A stretch of 64,000 nucleotides of DNA, taken from an uncultured Eubacteriales bacterium. GTDB lineage: Bacteria; Bacillota; Clostridia; Oscillospirales; Oscillospiraceae. The notes under the pieces were generated by a model that saw nothing but the letters and a program-made list of their open reading frames with translations, did not search any database and had not been told where the DNA came from. A program made the translations under genes and the position numbers. This document shows positions 51,075 through 59,684 of the stretch, piece by piece; the stretch's first letter is position 1; every line of letters begins with the position of its first letter. Location of the stretch: the NCBI GenBank assembly GCA_900546915.1, contig UREY01000005.1:1-64000 (forward strand), given 5' to 3'.

Positions 51075-52505
51075 ATGGATCAGGATTTGGCCTCCCGGCA
51101 GGAGGCCAGGGAGCTGGGAAAGCGAGCGGAGGAAGCCCAGCGGATCCTTCGTACCTTTTCCCAAGAGAAGCTGGACGGCATCGTCCAGGCAGTGAGCCGG
51201 GCCTTTTTGGAACATGCCCGGGAGCTGGGCCGCATGGCCTGCGAGGAGACCGGCTTCGGTAATCCTCAGGACAAGGAGATCAAAAACCGCTTTGCCGCGA
51301 GCCGGGTTTGGGAGGCCATCCGGAGTCAGCGGACGGTAGGCATCCTGCGAGAGGATGCCCAGCAAAAAATCTGGGACGTGGGCGTTCCGGTGGGCGTCAT
51401 CGCAGCCATCGTCCCCTCGACCAATCCCACCTCCACCGTTTGCTACAAGGCCATGATCGCGTTGAAGGCCGGCTGCGCGATCGTATTTTCCCCCCATCCG
51501 GCGGCGGCCCAGTGCACCCGCCGGGCGGCGGAAATTGTGGCGCAGGCCGCAGAAAGCGCCGGCTGCCCCCGGGGCGCGGTAGCCTGCCTGCAGACGCCCA
51601 CCATGGAGGCCGTGGACGAGCTGATGAAATGCCCTCCGGTCCGGCTGATTCTGGCCACCGGCGGGCCCGGGATGGTAAAGGCGGCCTATTCCTCCGGCAA
51701 GCCCGCCATCGGCGTGGGCGCAGGCAACGGTCCGGCCTATATCCACAAGTCGGCGGACATTGCCAAAGCCGTGTCGGATATCATCCGCTCCAAGACCTTT
51801 GACAACGGTACCGTATGCGCCTCGGAGCAGAGCATCATCGTGGAACGTCCCATTGCAGATCAGGTCCGCCGGGAGGCCCTGAAGCAGGGCGCCTACTTCC
51901 TGTCTCCGGAGGAGGCGGGCAAGGTGGCCGCCGTCCTCTTCCGACCCGACGGCCGGCTGAATCCCAAGGTGGTGGGTAGAAGCGCCCAGAAGGTGGCGGA
52001 GCTGGCAGGCTTCCGGATTCCGGAGCAAGCCAAGGTCCTGGTCGCCCGGGAGACCGAGGCAGGCCCCACCCGGCCCTATTCCTGGGAAAAGCTGTGCCCC
52101 GTTCTGGCCTATTATGTGGAGGAAAATGAAGACGACGTGCTGAAAAAGGCCGTGGCGGTGCTGGAGCACGAAGGGGCCGGGCACAGCTTCATGATTCACG
52201 CCCAGGATCAGGCGGTAATCCGCCGGTTCGCCCTTCAGATTCCGGTATCCCGGTTCTTGGTGAATACACCCGGGGCCCTGGGCGGCATCGGAGCCACCAC
52301 CAACCTCTTCCCGGCCCTGACTCTGGGCTGCGGGGCGGTGGGCGGCAGCTCCTCCTCCAACAACATCGGTCCTTTGGATCTCATCAACATTCGCCGGGTC
52401 GCCTGGGGCGTCCGGGAGGTGGAGGGAGCCGGACCAGAGCACGGCCATGTGAGCGAAACCGTTATCAATGCCCTGGCGGCAGAGATTATGAAAAAACTAA
52501 TGTGA
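51075..52505 (+). CDS. eutE: Acetaldehyde dehydrogenase (CoA-acylating)
   Basis: 476 residues from the ATG with GGAGG six bases upstream. ALDH fold: VPVGVIAAIVPSTNPTSTVCYKAMIALKAGCAI, GAGNGPAYI, catalytic Cys248 in TFDNGTVCASEQ. It makes acetyl-CoA from acetaldehyde, NAD+ and CoA. The N-terminus DLASRQEARELGKRAEEAQ is helical. The gene is 105 bp after eutL. Confidence 0.93.
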   Translation: MDQDLASRQEARELGKRAEEAQRILRTFSQEKLDGIVQAVSRAFLEHARELGRMACEETGFGNPQDKEIKNRFAASRVWEAIRSQRTVGILREDAQQKIWDVGVPVGVIAAIVPSTNPTSTVCYKAMIALKAGCAIVFSPHPAAAQCTRRAAEIVAQAAESAGCPRGAVACLQTPTMEAVDELMKCPPVRLILATGGPGMVKAAYSSGKPAIGVGAGNGPAYIHKSADIAKAVSDIIRSKTFDNGTVCASEQSIIVERPIADQVRREALKQGAYFLSPEEAGKVAAVLFRPDGRLNPKVVGRSAQKVAELAGFRIPEQAKVLVARETEAGPTRPYSWEKLCPVLAYYVEENEDDVLKKAVAVLEHEGAGHSFMIHAQDQAVIRRFALQIPVSRFLVNTPGALGGIGATTNLFPALTLGCGAVGGSSSSNNIGPLDLINIRRVAWGVREVEGAGPEHGHVSETVINALAAEIMKKLM

Positions 52506-52523
52506 TAAAAGGAGACGAGCAGG

Positions 52524-52835
52524 ATGTCTGATTTGAGCAATACCAACGCATTGGGAATGGTGGAAACCAAAGGCCTGGTGGGCGCCATTGAAGCGGCGGA
52601 CGCCATGGTGAAGGCAGCCAACGTGCTGCTGGTGGGCAAGGAGCAGGTCGGCGGCGGCCTGGTGACCGTGATGGTTCGGGGTGATGTGGGCGCCGTGAAG
52701 GCGGCTACCGACGCAGGCGCTTCCGCTGCCGAGAAGGTGGGCGAGCTGATCTCCGTCCATGTGATCCCCCGGCCCCATTCGGAAGTGGCGGCCATTTTGC
52801 CCAAGGGCAGAGAAATTCCCGGCGGGGAAGGATAA
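52524..52835 (+). CDS. eutM: BMC shell hexamer EutM
   Basis: 103 residues, single BMC domain: [59 protein letters not shown]. EutM/PduA-type proteins tile the flat faces of the microcompartment; the pore region GGG is typical. The C-terminus extends with [10 protein letters not shown]. Starts 18 bp after eutE. Confidence 0.95.
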   Translation: MSDLSNTNALGMVETKGLVGAIEAADAMVKAANVLLVGKEQVGGGLVTVMVRGDVGAVKAATDAGASAAEKVGELISVHVIPRPHSEVAAILPKGREIPGGEG

Positions 52836-52838
52836 TCT

Positions 52839-53552
52839 ATGGCCCTGTTTACCGAGGCGGCGGTCCGGGCCAACCTGCGCAACCGGGAGGGCCGCCGGGT
52901 GTTCTATTTGGGCGACGGAGACCGGCTGACCCCCGGAGCCCGGGATTTCCTCCGGGACAACCACATTGAGCTTCTCCCGGCAGAGAAAGCCCGCCCTCAG
53001 GTATACAAAACCCTGCAGGGGGCGGAGCTGCGGGAAAAGCCGGAGCACATGACCCATCTGGACGCCCAGATTCTGGTCCCTAAGGACCACCCCCGGATCC
53101 TCTTCCGGGGGCAGGTGGATGCCCTGGAGGCGGATCTGCTCTTGGCTCAGCGGGAGGCTCTGGACGAGGGCTACCGGGCCATTTGCAAGGATCTGGGCGA
53201 TGCCCTGGAATTCGCCCGGCAAGCCCTCCGCCGGGATGTCCTGAACGAGCCCATGGAGGCCATACGCTTGGGCGGCCTGGACCCGGCGGAGCTTCGGGCC
53301 AGAAGCCATATGCCGCAAAAATACTATCATCAGCCCCATTTTATGCCGGACCACACTCAGAGCCGGACCCTTCTGACCATCAACCGGGCCCGTACCACAG
53401 CCCGGGCGGCGGAATTGGCCTGCTACCGGGCCTTCCGGGATGTGAGCGGCCTGTGTACCCGGGAGGACCTGCTTCAGGGCTTCAACCGGCTCAGCAGCTT
53501 CCTGTGGATCCTGGAGATCCGGCTGGCCTCGGGGCAGGAGAAGAAAGGGTGA
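52839..53552 (+). CDS. eutT: EutT-type corrinoid adenosyltransferase
   Basis: 237 residues, begins 3 bp after eutM. The EutT N-terminus (FTEAAVRANLRNREGRRVFYLGDGDRLTPGARDFL) is followed by the cobalamin adenosyltransferase domain (FRGQVDALEADLLLAQ..., EPMEAIRLGGLDPAELRARSH). At the position of the enteric H-x11-CCxxC metal site the His is present (His73) but Cys are not. It supplies adenosylcobalamin to EutBC. Confidence 0.87.
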   Translation: MALFTEAAVRANLRNREGRRVFYLGDGDRLTPGARDFLRDNHIELLPAEKARPQVYKTLQGAELREKPEHMTHLDAQILVPKDHPRILFRGQVDALEADLLLAQREALDEGYRAICKDLGDALEFARQALRRDVLNEPMEAIRLGGLDPAELRARSHMPQKYYHQPHFMPDHTQSRTLLTINRARTTARAAELACYRAFRDVSGLCTREDLLQGFNRLSSFLWILEIRLASGQEKKG

Positions 53553-53556
53553 GTCC

Positions 53557-54165
53557 ATGGAGGAACAGATCAGCCGCATTGCCGCACAGGTGGCAGACCG
53601 GCTTTTTATCGAGGTGGAGGCCTCCGGCCGCCACGTGCATTTGACCAAGGAGCAGGCCGTAACGCTTTTCGGACACGGTCTGACTCCCCAGCGGCCTCTG
53701 TCCCAGCCCGGTCAGTTTGTCTGCCAGGAGCGGGTGGAGGTTCTGGGCCCAAAGGGAAGCTTTCCCAAGGTGGCCGTCCTGGGTCCTGAGCGAAAGGCGG
53801 GACAGGTGGAGATTTCTCTCACCGATGCGGTCAGCCTGGGCCTGACACCGCCGGTACGCTTGTCCGGGGAGATTCAGGACTCTCCGGGCCTCACCCTGCG
53901 GGGCCCCAAGGGAGAGGTGCATCTCACTCAGGGCGTCATCGTAGCCCGGCGTCACATCCACATGCCGCCGGACGAGGCCGTCGCCCGGGGTCTGACGGAC
54001 CGGCAGGTGGTGCGCCTGAAGATGTTCACCCAGCGCCCCCTGGTGTTTGACGATGTGGTGGTGCGGGTAGATCCCCATTTCACGCCTCGGGTGCACATCG
54101 ACTTTGACGAGGCCAACGCCTGCGCATACCGCAGCGGAGACTTTGGGATGATCATTCGTGGATGA
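53557..54165 (+). CDS. eutD: PduL-type phosphotransacetylase
   Basis: 202 residues. Two PduL half domains with zinc-binding His: VEASGRHVHLTKEQ, GVIVARRHIHMPPDEA and TPRVHIDFDEANAC. Converts acetyl-CoA and phosphate to acetyl phosphate. N-terminal EEQISRIAAQVADRLF is an amphipathic helix of the type used for encapsulation. The stop overlaps the next gene. Confidence 0.93.
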   Translation: MEEQISRIAAQVADRLFIEVEASGRHVHLTKEQAVTLFGHGLTPQRPLSQPGQFVCQERVEVLGPKGSFPKVAVLGPERKAGQVEISLTDAVSLGLTPPVRLSGEIQDSPGLTLRGPKGEVHLTQGVIVARRHIHMPPDEAVARGLTDRQVVRLKMFTQRPLVFDDVVVRVDPHFTPRVHIDFDEANACAYRSGDFGMIIRG

Positions 54166-54613
54166 GGCATTGGTTCAGGCGGTGACGGACCGGATCTGGG
54201 CTTCCTGGAACCAGCGCCGGCCGCAGGCGCTGCTTTTGGGCCGGGAGCCCCGGGAGGATTTGGGGTACCGGTATGTGACGGAAGGGTCCTTTGACGCCGT
54301 GGTCATCGGCAGCCTCACGCCGGGCCAGCTGCTGTTCTTCCGGGACGACCGGGTGCTGGCAGCCCTCTTAGAGGGGATTCCGGTGTACCTGTACACCCCG
54401 GGCCTGCCCGCCGGCAAAAACCGGACGCTCCAGGCCAGACTCAGTGCGGCCCAGCGGGAGCTGAAGTCCTGGGGCGTGGTATTCCTCAGCGGCCCGGACC
54501 GGCGCCGCCTGGTCTCGGCTGAAGAGGCCCGGCGTCTCAAGGCCCAGGGAAGAACGCCCGCTCCGGGCGCCGTACTCACCCCTTTGGCCAGGGAGATTCT
54601 GGAGCAGCCCTAG
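54158..54613 (+). CDS. Eut operon protein of unknown function
   Basis: 151 residues, GTG start overlapping eutD by 8 bp. LGREPREDLGYRYVTEGSFDAVVIGSLTPGQLLFFRDDRVLAALLEGIPVYLYTPGLPAG has the feel of a Rossmann-type fold (alternating beta strands and helices). Similar genes recur between eutD and eutN in other clostridial eut operons, so a conserved eut-linked role is likely. No catalytic motif can be pointed to. Confidence 0.6.
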   Translation: MDEALVQAVTDRIWASWNQRRPQALLLGREPREDLGYRYVTEGSFDAVVIGSLTPGQLLFFRDDRVLAALLEGIPVYLYTPGLPAGKNRTLQARLSAAQRELKSWGVVFLSGPDRRRLVSAEEARRLKAQGRTPAPGAVLTPLAREILEQP

Positions 54614-54644
54614 GGCAGCCGGGCGGCAGGATGGAGGAAGGAAC

Positions 54645-54896
54645 ATGGAAATTGGAACGGTAACCGGCTCGGTCTGGGCCACCCGAAAGGCCCGGGAGCT
54701 GGGCGGACACACGCTGCTGGTGGTGCGCACGGATATGGGGAAATTGGTGGCTGCGGATTTTGTCGGCGCCGGAGCCGGAGATCGGGTTCTCTTGGTCACC
54801 GGCTCTACGGCCCGGCTCTACTGCCCGGAGTCCCCGGTGGATACGGCCATTGTGGCCATTTTGGATCAAATGGAGGTGGACCATGTCTCCACATGA
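54645..54896 (+). CDS. eutN: BMC vertex pentamer EutN
   Basis: 83 residues, CcmL/EutN family: VTGSVWATRKARELGGHTLLVVR and VAADFVGAGAGDRVLLVTGSTARL. It forms pentamers at shell vertices. It overlaps eutH by 14 bp. Confidence 0.93.
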   Translation: MEIGTVTGSVWATRKARELGGHTLLVVRTDMGKLVAADFVGAGAGDRVLLVTGSTARLYCPESPVDTAIVAILDQMEVDHVST

Positions 54897-55977
54897 AATA
54901 CTCATCGCCGTCATGGCCGGGTTTGCCGTTTTAGGCGCGCTGGACCGAATCTTCGGCAACCGGATCGGCCTGGGGCCGGAGTTCGAAAACGGCATCCTGG
55001 CTCTGGGCTCTCTGGCCCTGTCGATGGTGGGAATCATCAGTCTGGCCCCGGTGCTGGCCAATCTTCTGCGGCCGGTCGTCGTTCCGGTATACCGGATTCT
55101 GGGCGCAGACCCGGCCATGTTCGCCGGAACCATCCTGGCCAACGACATGGGCGGCGCTCCCCTGGCGCAGGAGCTGGCGGGCAGTCCCGAGGCGGCCAAG
55201 CTGGGCGGTCTGCTGGTGGGCGCCATGCTGGGCGCCACCGTAGTCTTTACCATCCCGGTTGCTCTGGGCATTCTGGACCCCGGAGACCGCCCGGCCCTGG
55301 CCAAGGGCGTTCTGGCGGGTATCGTAACCATTCCCCTGGGTGTTCTGGCCGGCGGCCTGGTGGCAGGCTTTCCGGTTCTCATGGTCCTGCGGAATCTCAT
55401 TCCCATCGTGCTCATCGCCCTGCTCATTGCCCTGGGCCTGTGGAAATGGGAGGGCGGCATGATCCGGGGCTTTGCCGGATTCGGAAAAATCATCGTGGCG
55501 GTCATCACCGTAGGCCTGGCTGCCGCCCTGGTGGAAGCCCTCACCGGCTTCGTGGTGATTCCCGGTATGGCCCCGATCTCTGAGGGCTTGACCATCGTGG
55601 GCGACATCGCTCTGGTCCTGGCCGGTGCGTTTCCCCTGGTTTGGACCATCACCAAGGTGTTTCGAAAGCCCCTGCTCCGGCTGGGTCACCTTCTGGGCAT
55701 GAACGACACCGCAGCCGGCGGCCTCATTGCCAGCCTGGCAAACTCCATCGCCATGTTCGGTATGGTCAAGGACATGGACCAGCGGGGGAAGGTCATCAAT
55801 GTGGCCTTTGCCGTCTCCGCCGCCTTTGTCTTCGGCGACCATCTGGGCTTTACCGCCGGATTTGATCCGGAAATGCTGCTGCCGGTCATCGTAGGCAAGC
55901 TGGTAGGCGGCGTCACCGCAATTTTTGTGGCAATGGCCATTACAGGAGGAAAAACCCATGACAAAAACCGAGCTTGA
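54883..55977 (+). CDS. eutH: Ethanolamine transporter EutH
   Basis: 364 residues from ATG 54883, about eleven transmembrane helices. Family features MSPHEILIAVMAGFAVLGALDRIFGN, FAGTILANDMGGAPLAQEL, GLLVGAMLGATVVFTIPVALG and GMNDTAAGGLIASLANSIAMFGMVKDM. It imports ethanolamine at low pH or low concentration. Its ATG overlaps eutN. Confidence 0.93.
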   Translation: MSPHEILIAVMAGFAVLGALDRIFGNRIGLGPEFENGILALGSLALSMVGIISLAPVLANLLRPVVVPVYRILGADPAMFAGTILANDMGGAPLAQELAGSPEAAKLGGLLVGAMLGATVVFTIPVALGILDPGDRPALAKGVLAGIVTIPLGVLAGGLVAGFPVLMVLRNLIPIVLIALLIALGLWKWEGGMIRGFAGFGKIIVAVITVGLAAALVEALTGFVVIPGMAPISEGLTIVGDIALVLAGAFPLVWTITKVFRKPLLRLGHLLGMNDTAAGGLIASLANSIAMFGMVKDMDQRGKVINVAFAVSAAFVFGDHLGFTAGFDPEMLLPVIVGKLVGGVTAIFVAMAITGGKTHDKNRA

Positions 55978-56380
55978 GCGCGCCGTACGATCTATCTTAA
56001 TGGAGCAGCTGGGCGCGCCGCAGGTGCTCTCCCTGGATCTGCCCCGGGTTCAGGTGGACGAATCCGACCGCCTGGACACGGGAAATCCCAACGACCGGGT
56101 GTGGACCCACGACCTGCTGACCCTGTCCCAGAGCCCCCGGCTGGGCGCGGGTCTGATGGTCATGGAGAAGACCACGTTCCCCTGGCATCTGACCTACGAC
56201 GAGGTGGATTATATTATCGAGGGACAGCTGACGGTTTACAGCCAGTCCGGTTCCGTCACCGCCGGTCCCGGTCAGGCGATCTTGATCCCCAAGGGCAGCC
56301 AGATTCAATTTTCCGCGCCGGAATTTGCCCGGTTCCTGTATGTCACCTACCCTGCAGATTGGAACAATCAGCCGTCGTAA
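55958..56380 (+). CDS. eutQ: EutQ-type cupin protein with encapsulation helix
   Basis: 140 residues from ATG 55958 with GGAGGA upstream, 20 bp overlap with eutH. N-terminal MTKTELERAVRSILMEQL looks like an encapsulation peptide. The cupin domain (TTFPWHLTYDEVDYIIEGQLTVYSQSGS, GPGQAILIPKGSQIQFSAPEFARFLYVTYP) follows. EutQ proteins have acetate-kinase-like activity in enteric bacteria. A terminator overlaps the stop. Confidence 0.9.
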   Translation: MTKTELERAVRSILMEQLGAPQVLSLDLPRVQVDESDRLDTGNPNDRVWTHDLLTLSQSPRLGAGLMVMEKTTFPWHLTYDEVDYIIEGQLTVYSQSGSVTAGPGQAILIPKGSQIQFSAPEFARFLYVTYPADWNNQPS

Positions 56381-56395
56381 CCGCGACGGCTGATT
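56366..56395 (+). terminator. Terminator of the eut operon
   Basis: AATCAGCCGTCG (56366-56377) pairs with CGACGGCTGATT (56384-56395), followed by TCCTG. It starts inside the last codons of eutQ. Confidence 0.65.
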
Positions 56396-56690
56396 TCCTG
56401 TCCCGCATCCCTGCGTATCCCCTACGCTTGTCCCCCCGCCGGTCAAATAGCCCGACCGAAAATGCCCTCTTTTTCTGCACAGAGCCTCCGCTGCTCCTGA
56501 TTGGGACGGCAGAATACGCTCCGGTATCCGTCACTGCAGGCCCGGGGCATCGATTGGGGAGGACAAGCCGGCGCTTCCATTCCGGCAAAATCTACGGTTT
56601 CTCTTGCCAAGCTCCCGTTCCATGGATATAATGAAATCAAACCGTACCAGCAAGCCCACGGTATCCTATCCACAGGAGGCCCTGCTTCTT
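56396..56690. other. Gene-free stretch before ansA
   Basis: Holds the ansA promoter (56604-56632) and short open frames only. No repeat, riboswitch or RNA could be recognised. Confidence 0.5.
56604..56632 (+). promoter_or_regulatory. Promoter of ansA
   Basis: TTGCCA (56604-56609), 17-bp spacer, TATAAT (56627-56632). Confidence 0.7.
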
Positions 56691-57695
56691 ATGAACTGCA
56701 CAGAGAAAAAGCATATCCTGCTCATTACCACCGGCGGCACCATCGCCTCCATGCCGGGCGGCGAGGGACTGGAGCCGCACCGCAGCGACGTCATGGAGCG
56801 GGAGCTGAATCAGCTCCGTACCTATTACCGGATCTCCGTCCAGGACCTGATGTGTCTGGACTCCTCCAACATCCAGCCGGAGGAATGGGTGATCATCTCC
56901 CGGGCTATTTTCGAGGCCCGGGACAGCTACGACGGCATCGTCGTCTCCCACGGCACGGACACCATGGCCTATACCGCCTCCATGGCCACCTTTATGCTGG
57001 AGAATATCAACATCCCCGTGGTATTCACCGGTTCCCAGCTCCCCCTGGCCGATTTTCTGTCCGACGGGCCGGAAAATCTCCGCACCGCCTTTGCCATGGC
57101 CGCTGCCGGGAAGCCCGGCGTATTTCTGGGCTTCGACCGGAAAATCATGCTGGGCTGCCGGGCCGTCAAGGTCCGCGCTTCGGGATTTTCCGCCTTTGAA
57201 AGCATCAACAGCCGTTATGTGGGGCGCGTCACGGCAATGGGACTGGAGCTGGATGCGTCTATGCTGCCCCATATCACAGGCCCGGCCCGTTTTCGTCCCC
57301 AAGCCAGCCGCCAGGTCTTCCTCCTGAAGCTGACCCCCGGTGTGGACCCGGGAATTTTCGACACTTTGGTGGATCTGGGCTATCGGGGCATCGTGATCGA
57401 GGCCTTCGGCCTGGGCGGCATGCATTTTCTGCACCGAAATCCGGGGCGGGGCATCCGCGGCGCTGTGGACCGGGGCGTCAGCGTGGTGGTCTGCTCCCAA
57501 TGCCTGTACGACAGCAGCAACCTGAACGTATATCAGGTGGGAAAGCGCCTGCTGGAGATGGGTGTCATTCAGGGCGGAGATATGACCACCGAGGCCGCCA
57601 TGACCAAGCTCATGTGGGCCTTGGGCCAGGGCCTGCAGCCGGAAGAGGTGCGCGCCTTGTTTCAAAAAAGCCTGGCCGGTGAAATCACGCTTTAA
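56691..57695 (+). CDS. ansA: Type I L-asparaginase, cytosolic
   Basis: 334 residues from ATG 56691 (GGAGG eleven bases upstream). TTGGTIAS and SHGTDTMAYTASMATFML hold the catalytic Thr pair; TGSQLPLADFLSDGPENLRTA and AGFDRKIMLG complete the substrate pocket. No signal peptide, so cytosolic. It hydrolyses L-Asn to L-Asp and ammonia. Confidence 0.93.
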   Translation: MNCTEKKHILLITTGGTIASMPGGEGLEPHRSDVMERELNQLRTYYRISVQDLMCLDSSNIQPEEWVIISRAIFEARDSYDGIVVSHGTDTMAYTASMATFMLENINIPVVFTGSQLPLADFLSDGPENLRTAFAMAAAGKPGVFLGFDRKIMLGCRAVKVRASGFSAFESINSRYVGRVTAMGLELDASMLPHITGPARFRPQASRQVFLLKLTPGVDPGIFDTLVDLGYRGIVIEAFGLGGMHFLHRNPGRGIRGAVDRGVSVVVCSQCLYDSSNLNVYQVGKRLLEMGVIQGGDMTTEAAMTKLMWALGQGLQPEEVRALFQKSLAGEITL

Positions 57696-57723
57696 GCGCC
57701 CGGCGCTTTTCCCTTTATTTTCC

Positions 57724-57752
57724 TTGTGAAAGTTCTTTCTTTGTGGTAAACT
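57724..57752 (+). promoter_or_regulatory. Promoter of the pyrophosphatase gene
   Basis: TTGTGA (57724-57729), 17-bp spacer, TAAACT (57747-57752). Confidence 0.45.
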
Positions 57753-57790
57753 AACGCAAAACGACGGATTGCATTGGGGAGGAGTTTTCT

Positions 57791-59407
57791 ATGGATCCAA
57801 TTTACGTCACCGGGCACCGAAACCCGGATACGGACTCCATTGTCTCAGCCATGGCCTATGCGGCCCTGCGCAACACCCTGGGGGACCGGGAATATCAGGC
57901 CGCCCGGCTGGGGCACATCAGCGACGAAACCCATCTGGTTCTGAACCGCTTCGGCTTCCAGCCGCCGGTTCTCATCAAATCCATGTATACCCAGGTCCGG
58001 GACCTGGAATACGATACCCCTCCCGTTCTGGGCGCCGCCGTCACCGTGAGCCGGGCCTGGAGCGTCCTGCAGGAAAACGGCAGCCTGCCGGGAATCCCCG
58101 TCGCCAACGACGACGGCACCCTGTACGGTATGCTTCTGCCGGAGGACATTGCAGAATATGACATGCAGACCATTTATACCCCCCGTCTGGACCGGGTTCC
58201 CGTGTTCAATCTGCTGAGCGTCCTGGAGGGAAAGCTGCTGGGCGAGGCGGAAGACTCCGTGGATCTAATCAGCGGAGAGGTGATCATCGCCCTGCCGCAA
58301 AGCCGGGAAAGCCTCCTGTTTTCCCAAACGGACTCTGTGGTCATCTGCGGCCACCAGCCGGATCTCATCCGCCGGGCTTTGGAGCTGAACGTAAACTGCC
58401 TGGTTCTGTGCCAGACGGAGCTGCCGGAGGAGCTGCGGAACCTGGAGACCCGGACCTGCATCATCTCCACCCCCTGCGACGCCTACCGGGCGGTACGCCT
58501 CATCTATCATTCTTCCCCCATCGGCCGGATCTGCCGGCGGGAAAAACTGGTCACCTTCCATCTAAGCGATCTGGTGGACGACGTGCGGGAGATTGTCTTG
58601 AAGGAACGCGCCTCCTGCTATCCCATCCTGGACGAGAACGAAAAAATTGCCGGACTTCTGTATCAAAATCACCTGCTCCGTCCCCGGCGCAAGCGGGTGG
58701 TCCTGGTGGATCACAACGAACGGGCTCAGTCCGTCCCCGGTCTGGAGGAAGCCCAAATCCTGGAAATCATCGACCATCACCGCCTGGCCGACATTCAAAC
58801 CACCAACCCCATCTACGTCCGAAATGAGCCGGTGGGTTCCACCACCACCATTGTGGCCAGCATGTTCCAGGAGCGGGGCCTGATGCCCTCGGAGCACATG
58901 GCCGGTCTGATGGCCGCCGCCATTGTCTCCGATACCGTCATGTTTAAATCCCCCACCTGCACCCCTCAGGACCGCCGCATGGCCGCCCGCATGGCGCGAA
59001 TTGCCAACGTCTCACTAGACGAGCTGGGAAAAGCCATCTTCTCCGCCTCTGCCTCGGAGGACCGGCCGGTGGAGGATTTGCTGTTCACCGACTTCAAGGA
59101 ATTCCACATTGCCGGGCACTTCTTCGGCGTCAGCCAGATTACTTGCGTGGATTCTCCCCACCTGCTCACCCGAAAGGACGAGTTTCTGGCCGTCATGCGT
59201 CAAACCATGGAGGAAAAAGGCTACAGCATGATCATCCTGATGCTGACCGACGTCCTGCTGGAGGGCACCCAGCTCATCTATCTGGGGGACGAGGATACCA
59301 TTCGCCACGCGTTCAATGTGGACGTTCGGGACAACGAGGTTTTCCTGCCCAAGGTCATGTCCCGAAAGAAGCAGATCATCCCCATGCTCACCGCCCTCTG
59401 GGGCTAA
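57791..59407 (+). CDS. Manganese-dependent pyrophosphatase with CBS-DRTGG insert
   Basis: 538 residues. Family II DHH pyrophosphatase: GHRNPDTDSIVSAMAY at the N-terminus, DHHRLADIQTTNPIYVRNEPVGSTTTIVA and a C-terminal DHHA2 (LTRKDEFLAVMRQTMEEKGYSMIILMLTDV). An insert between the two DHH pieces (about residues 65-290) holds CBS repeats and a DRTGG-like domain, where adenine nucleotides regulate activity. It recycles pyrophosphate. A terminator at 59435-59476 follows. Confidence 0.9.
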   Translation: MDPIYVTGHRNPDTDSIVSAMAYAALRNTLGDREYQAARLGHISDETHLVLNRFGFQPPVLIKSMYTQVRDLEYDTPPVLGAAVTVSRAWSVLQENGSLPGIPVANDDGTLYGMLLPEDIAEYDMQTIYTPRLDRVPVFNLLSVLEGKLLGEAEDSVDLISGEVIIALPQSRESLLFSQTDSVVICGHQPDLIRRALELNVNCLVLCQTELPEELRNLETRTCIISTPCDAYRAVRLIYHSSPIGRICRREKLVTFHLSDLVDDVREIVLKERASCYPILDENEKIAGLLYQNHLLRPRRKRVVLVDHNERAQSVPGLEEAQILEIIDHHRLADIQTTNPIYVRNEPVGSTTTIVASMFQERGLMPSEHMAGLMAAAIVSDTVMFKSPTCTPQDRRMAARMARIANVSLDELGKAIFSASASEDRPVEDLLFTDFKEFHIAGHFFGVSQITCVDSPHLLTRKDEFLAVMRQTMEEKGYSMIILMLTDVLLEGTQLIYLGDEDTIRHAFNVDVRDNEVFLPKVMSRKKQIIPMLTALWG

Positions 59408-59434
59408 TGATTTCGGCGATTGCAGCCAAACAGC

Positions 59435-59476
59435 AACGCGACATGGCGCCGGTTCAGTCCGACGCCATATCGCGTT
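59435..59476 (+). terminator. Terminator after the pyrophosphatase gene
   Basis: AACGCGACATGGCG pairs with CGCCATATCGCGTT (one mismatch), then TTCATTTTG. Confidence 0.75.
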
Positions 59477-59626
59477 TCATTTTGCTCAGCGGGCCGGTTC
59501 ATGCTCCGGCACAGACCCGACCCGGCGCATCGGGCAGGCTTCCAGTTTTTCCTTTCCGTTTTACGGCACAACCGGCTCGTCCGGCGCGGAGTGCCATCCT
59601 CCGACCGGGACACGAGGCAAAAAGAA

Positions 59627-59670
59627 ATCCGGCGCACGGGAAGGACTTGCATCCTTCCCGTGCGCCGGAT
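59627..59670 (-). terminator. Terminator of the infC-rpmI-rplT operon
   Basis: ATCCGGCGCACGGGAAGGA and its complement form a 19-bp stem; on the minus strand it is followed by TTTCTTTTTG. Confidence 0.9.
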
Positions 59671-59684
59671 GACTCTACTATGCT

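Noticed and set aside
50844..52448. 534-codon minus-strand frame opposite eutE
   Set aside because: Shadow of eutE; residue composition is His/Gly/Leu-rich typical of antisense frames in GC-rich DNA.
54576..55655. Minus-strand frame opposite eutH
   Set aside because: Low-complexity Arg/Thr/Pro/Ala repeats from the antisense of membrane-protein codons.
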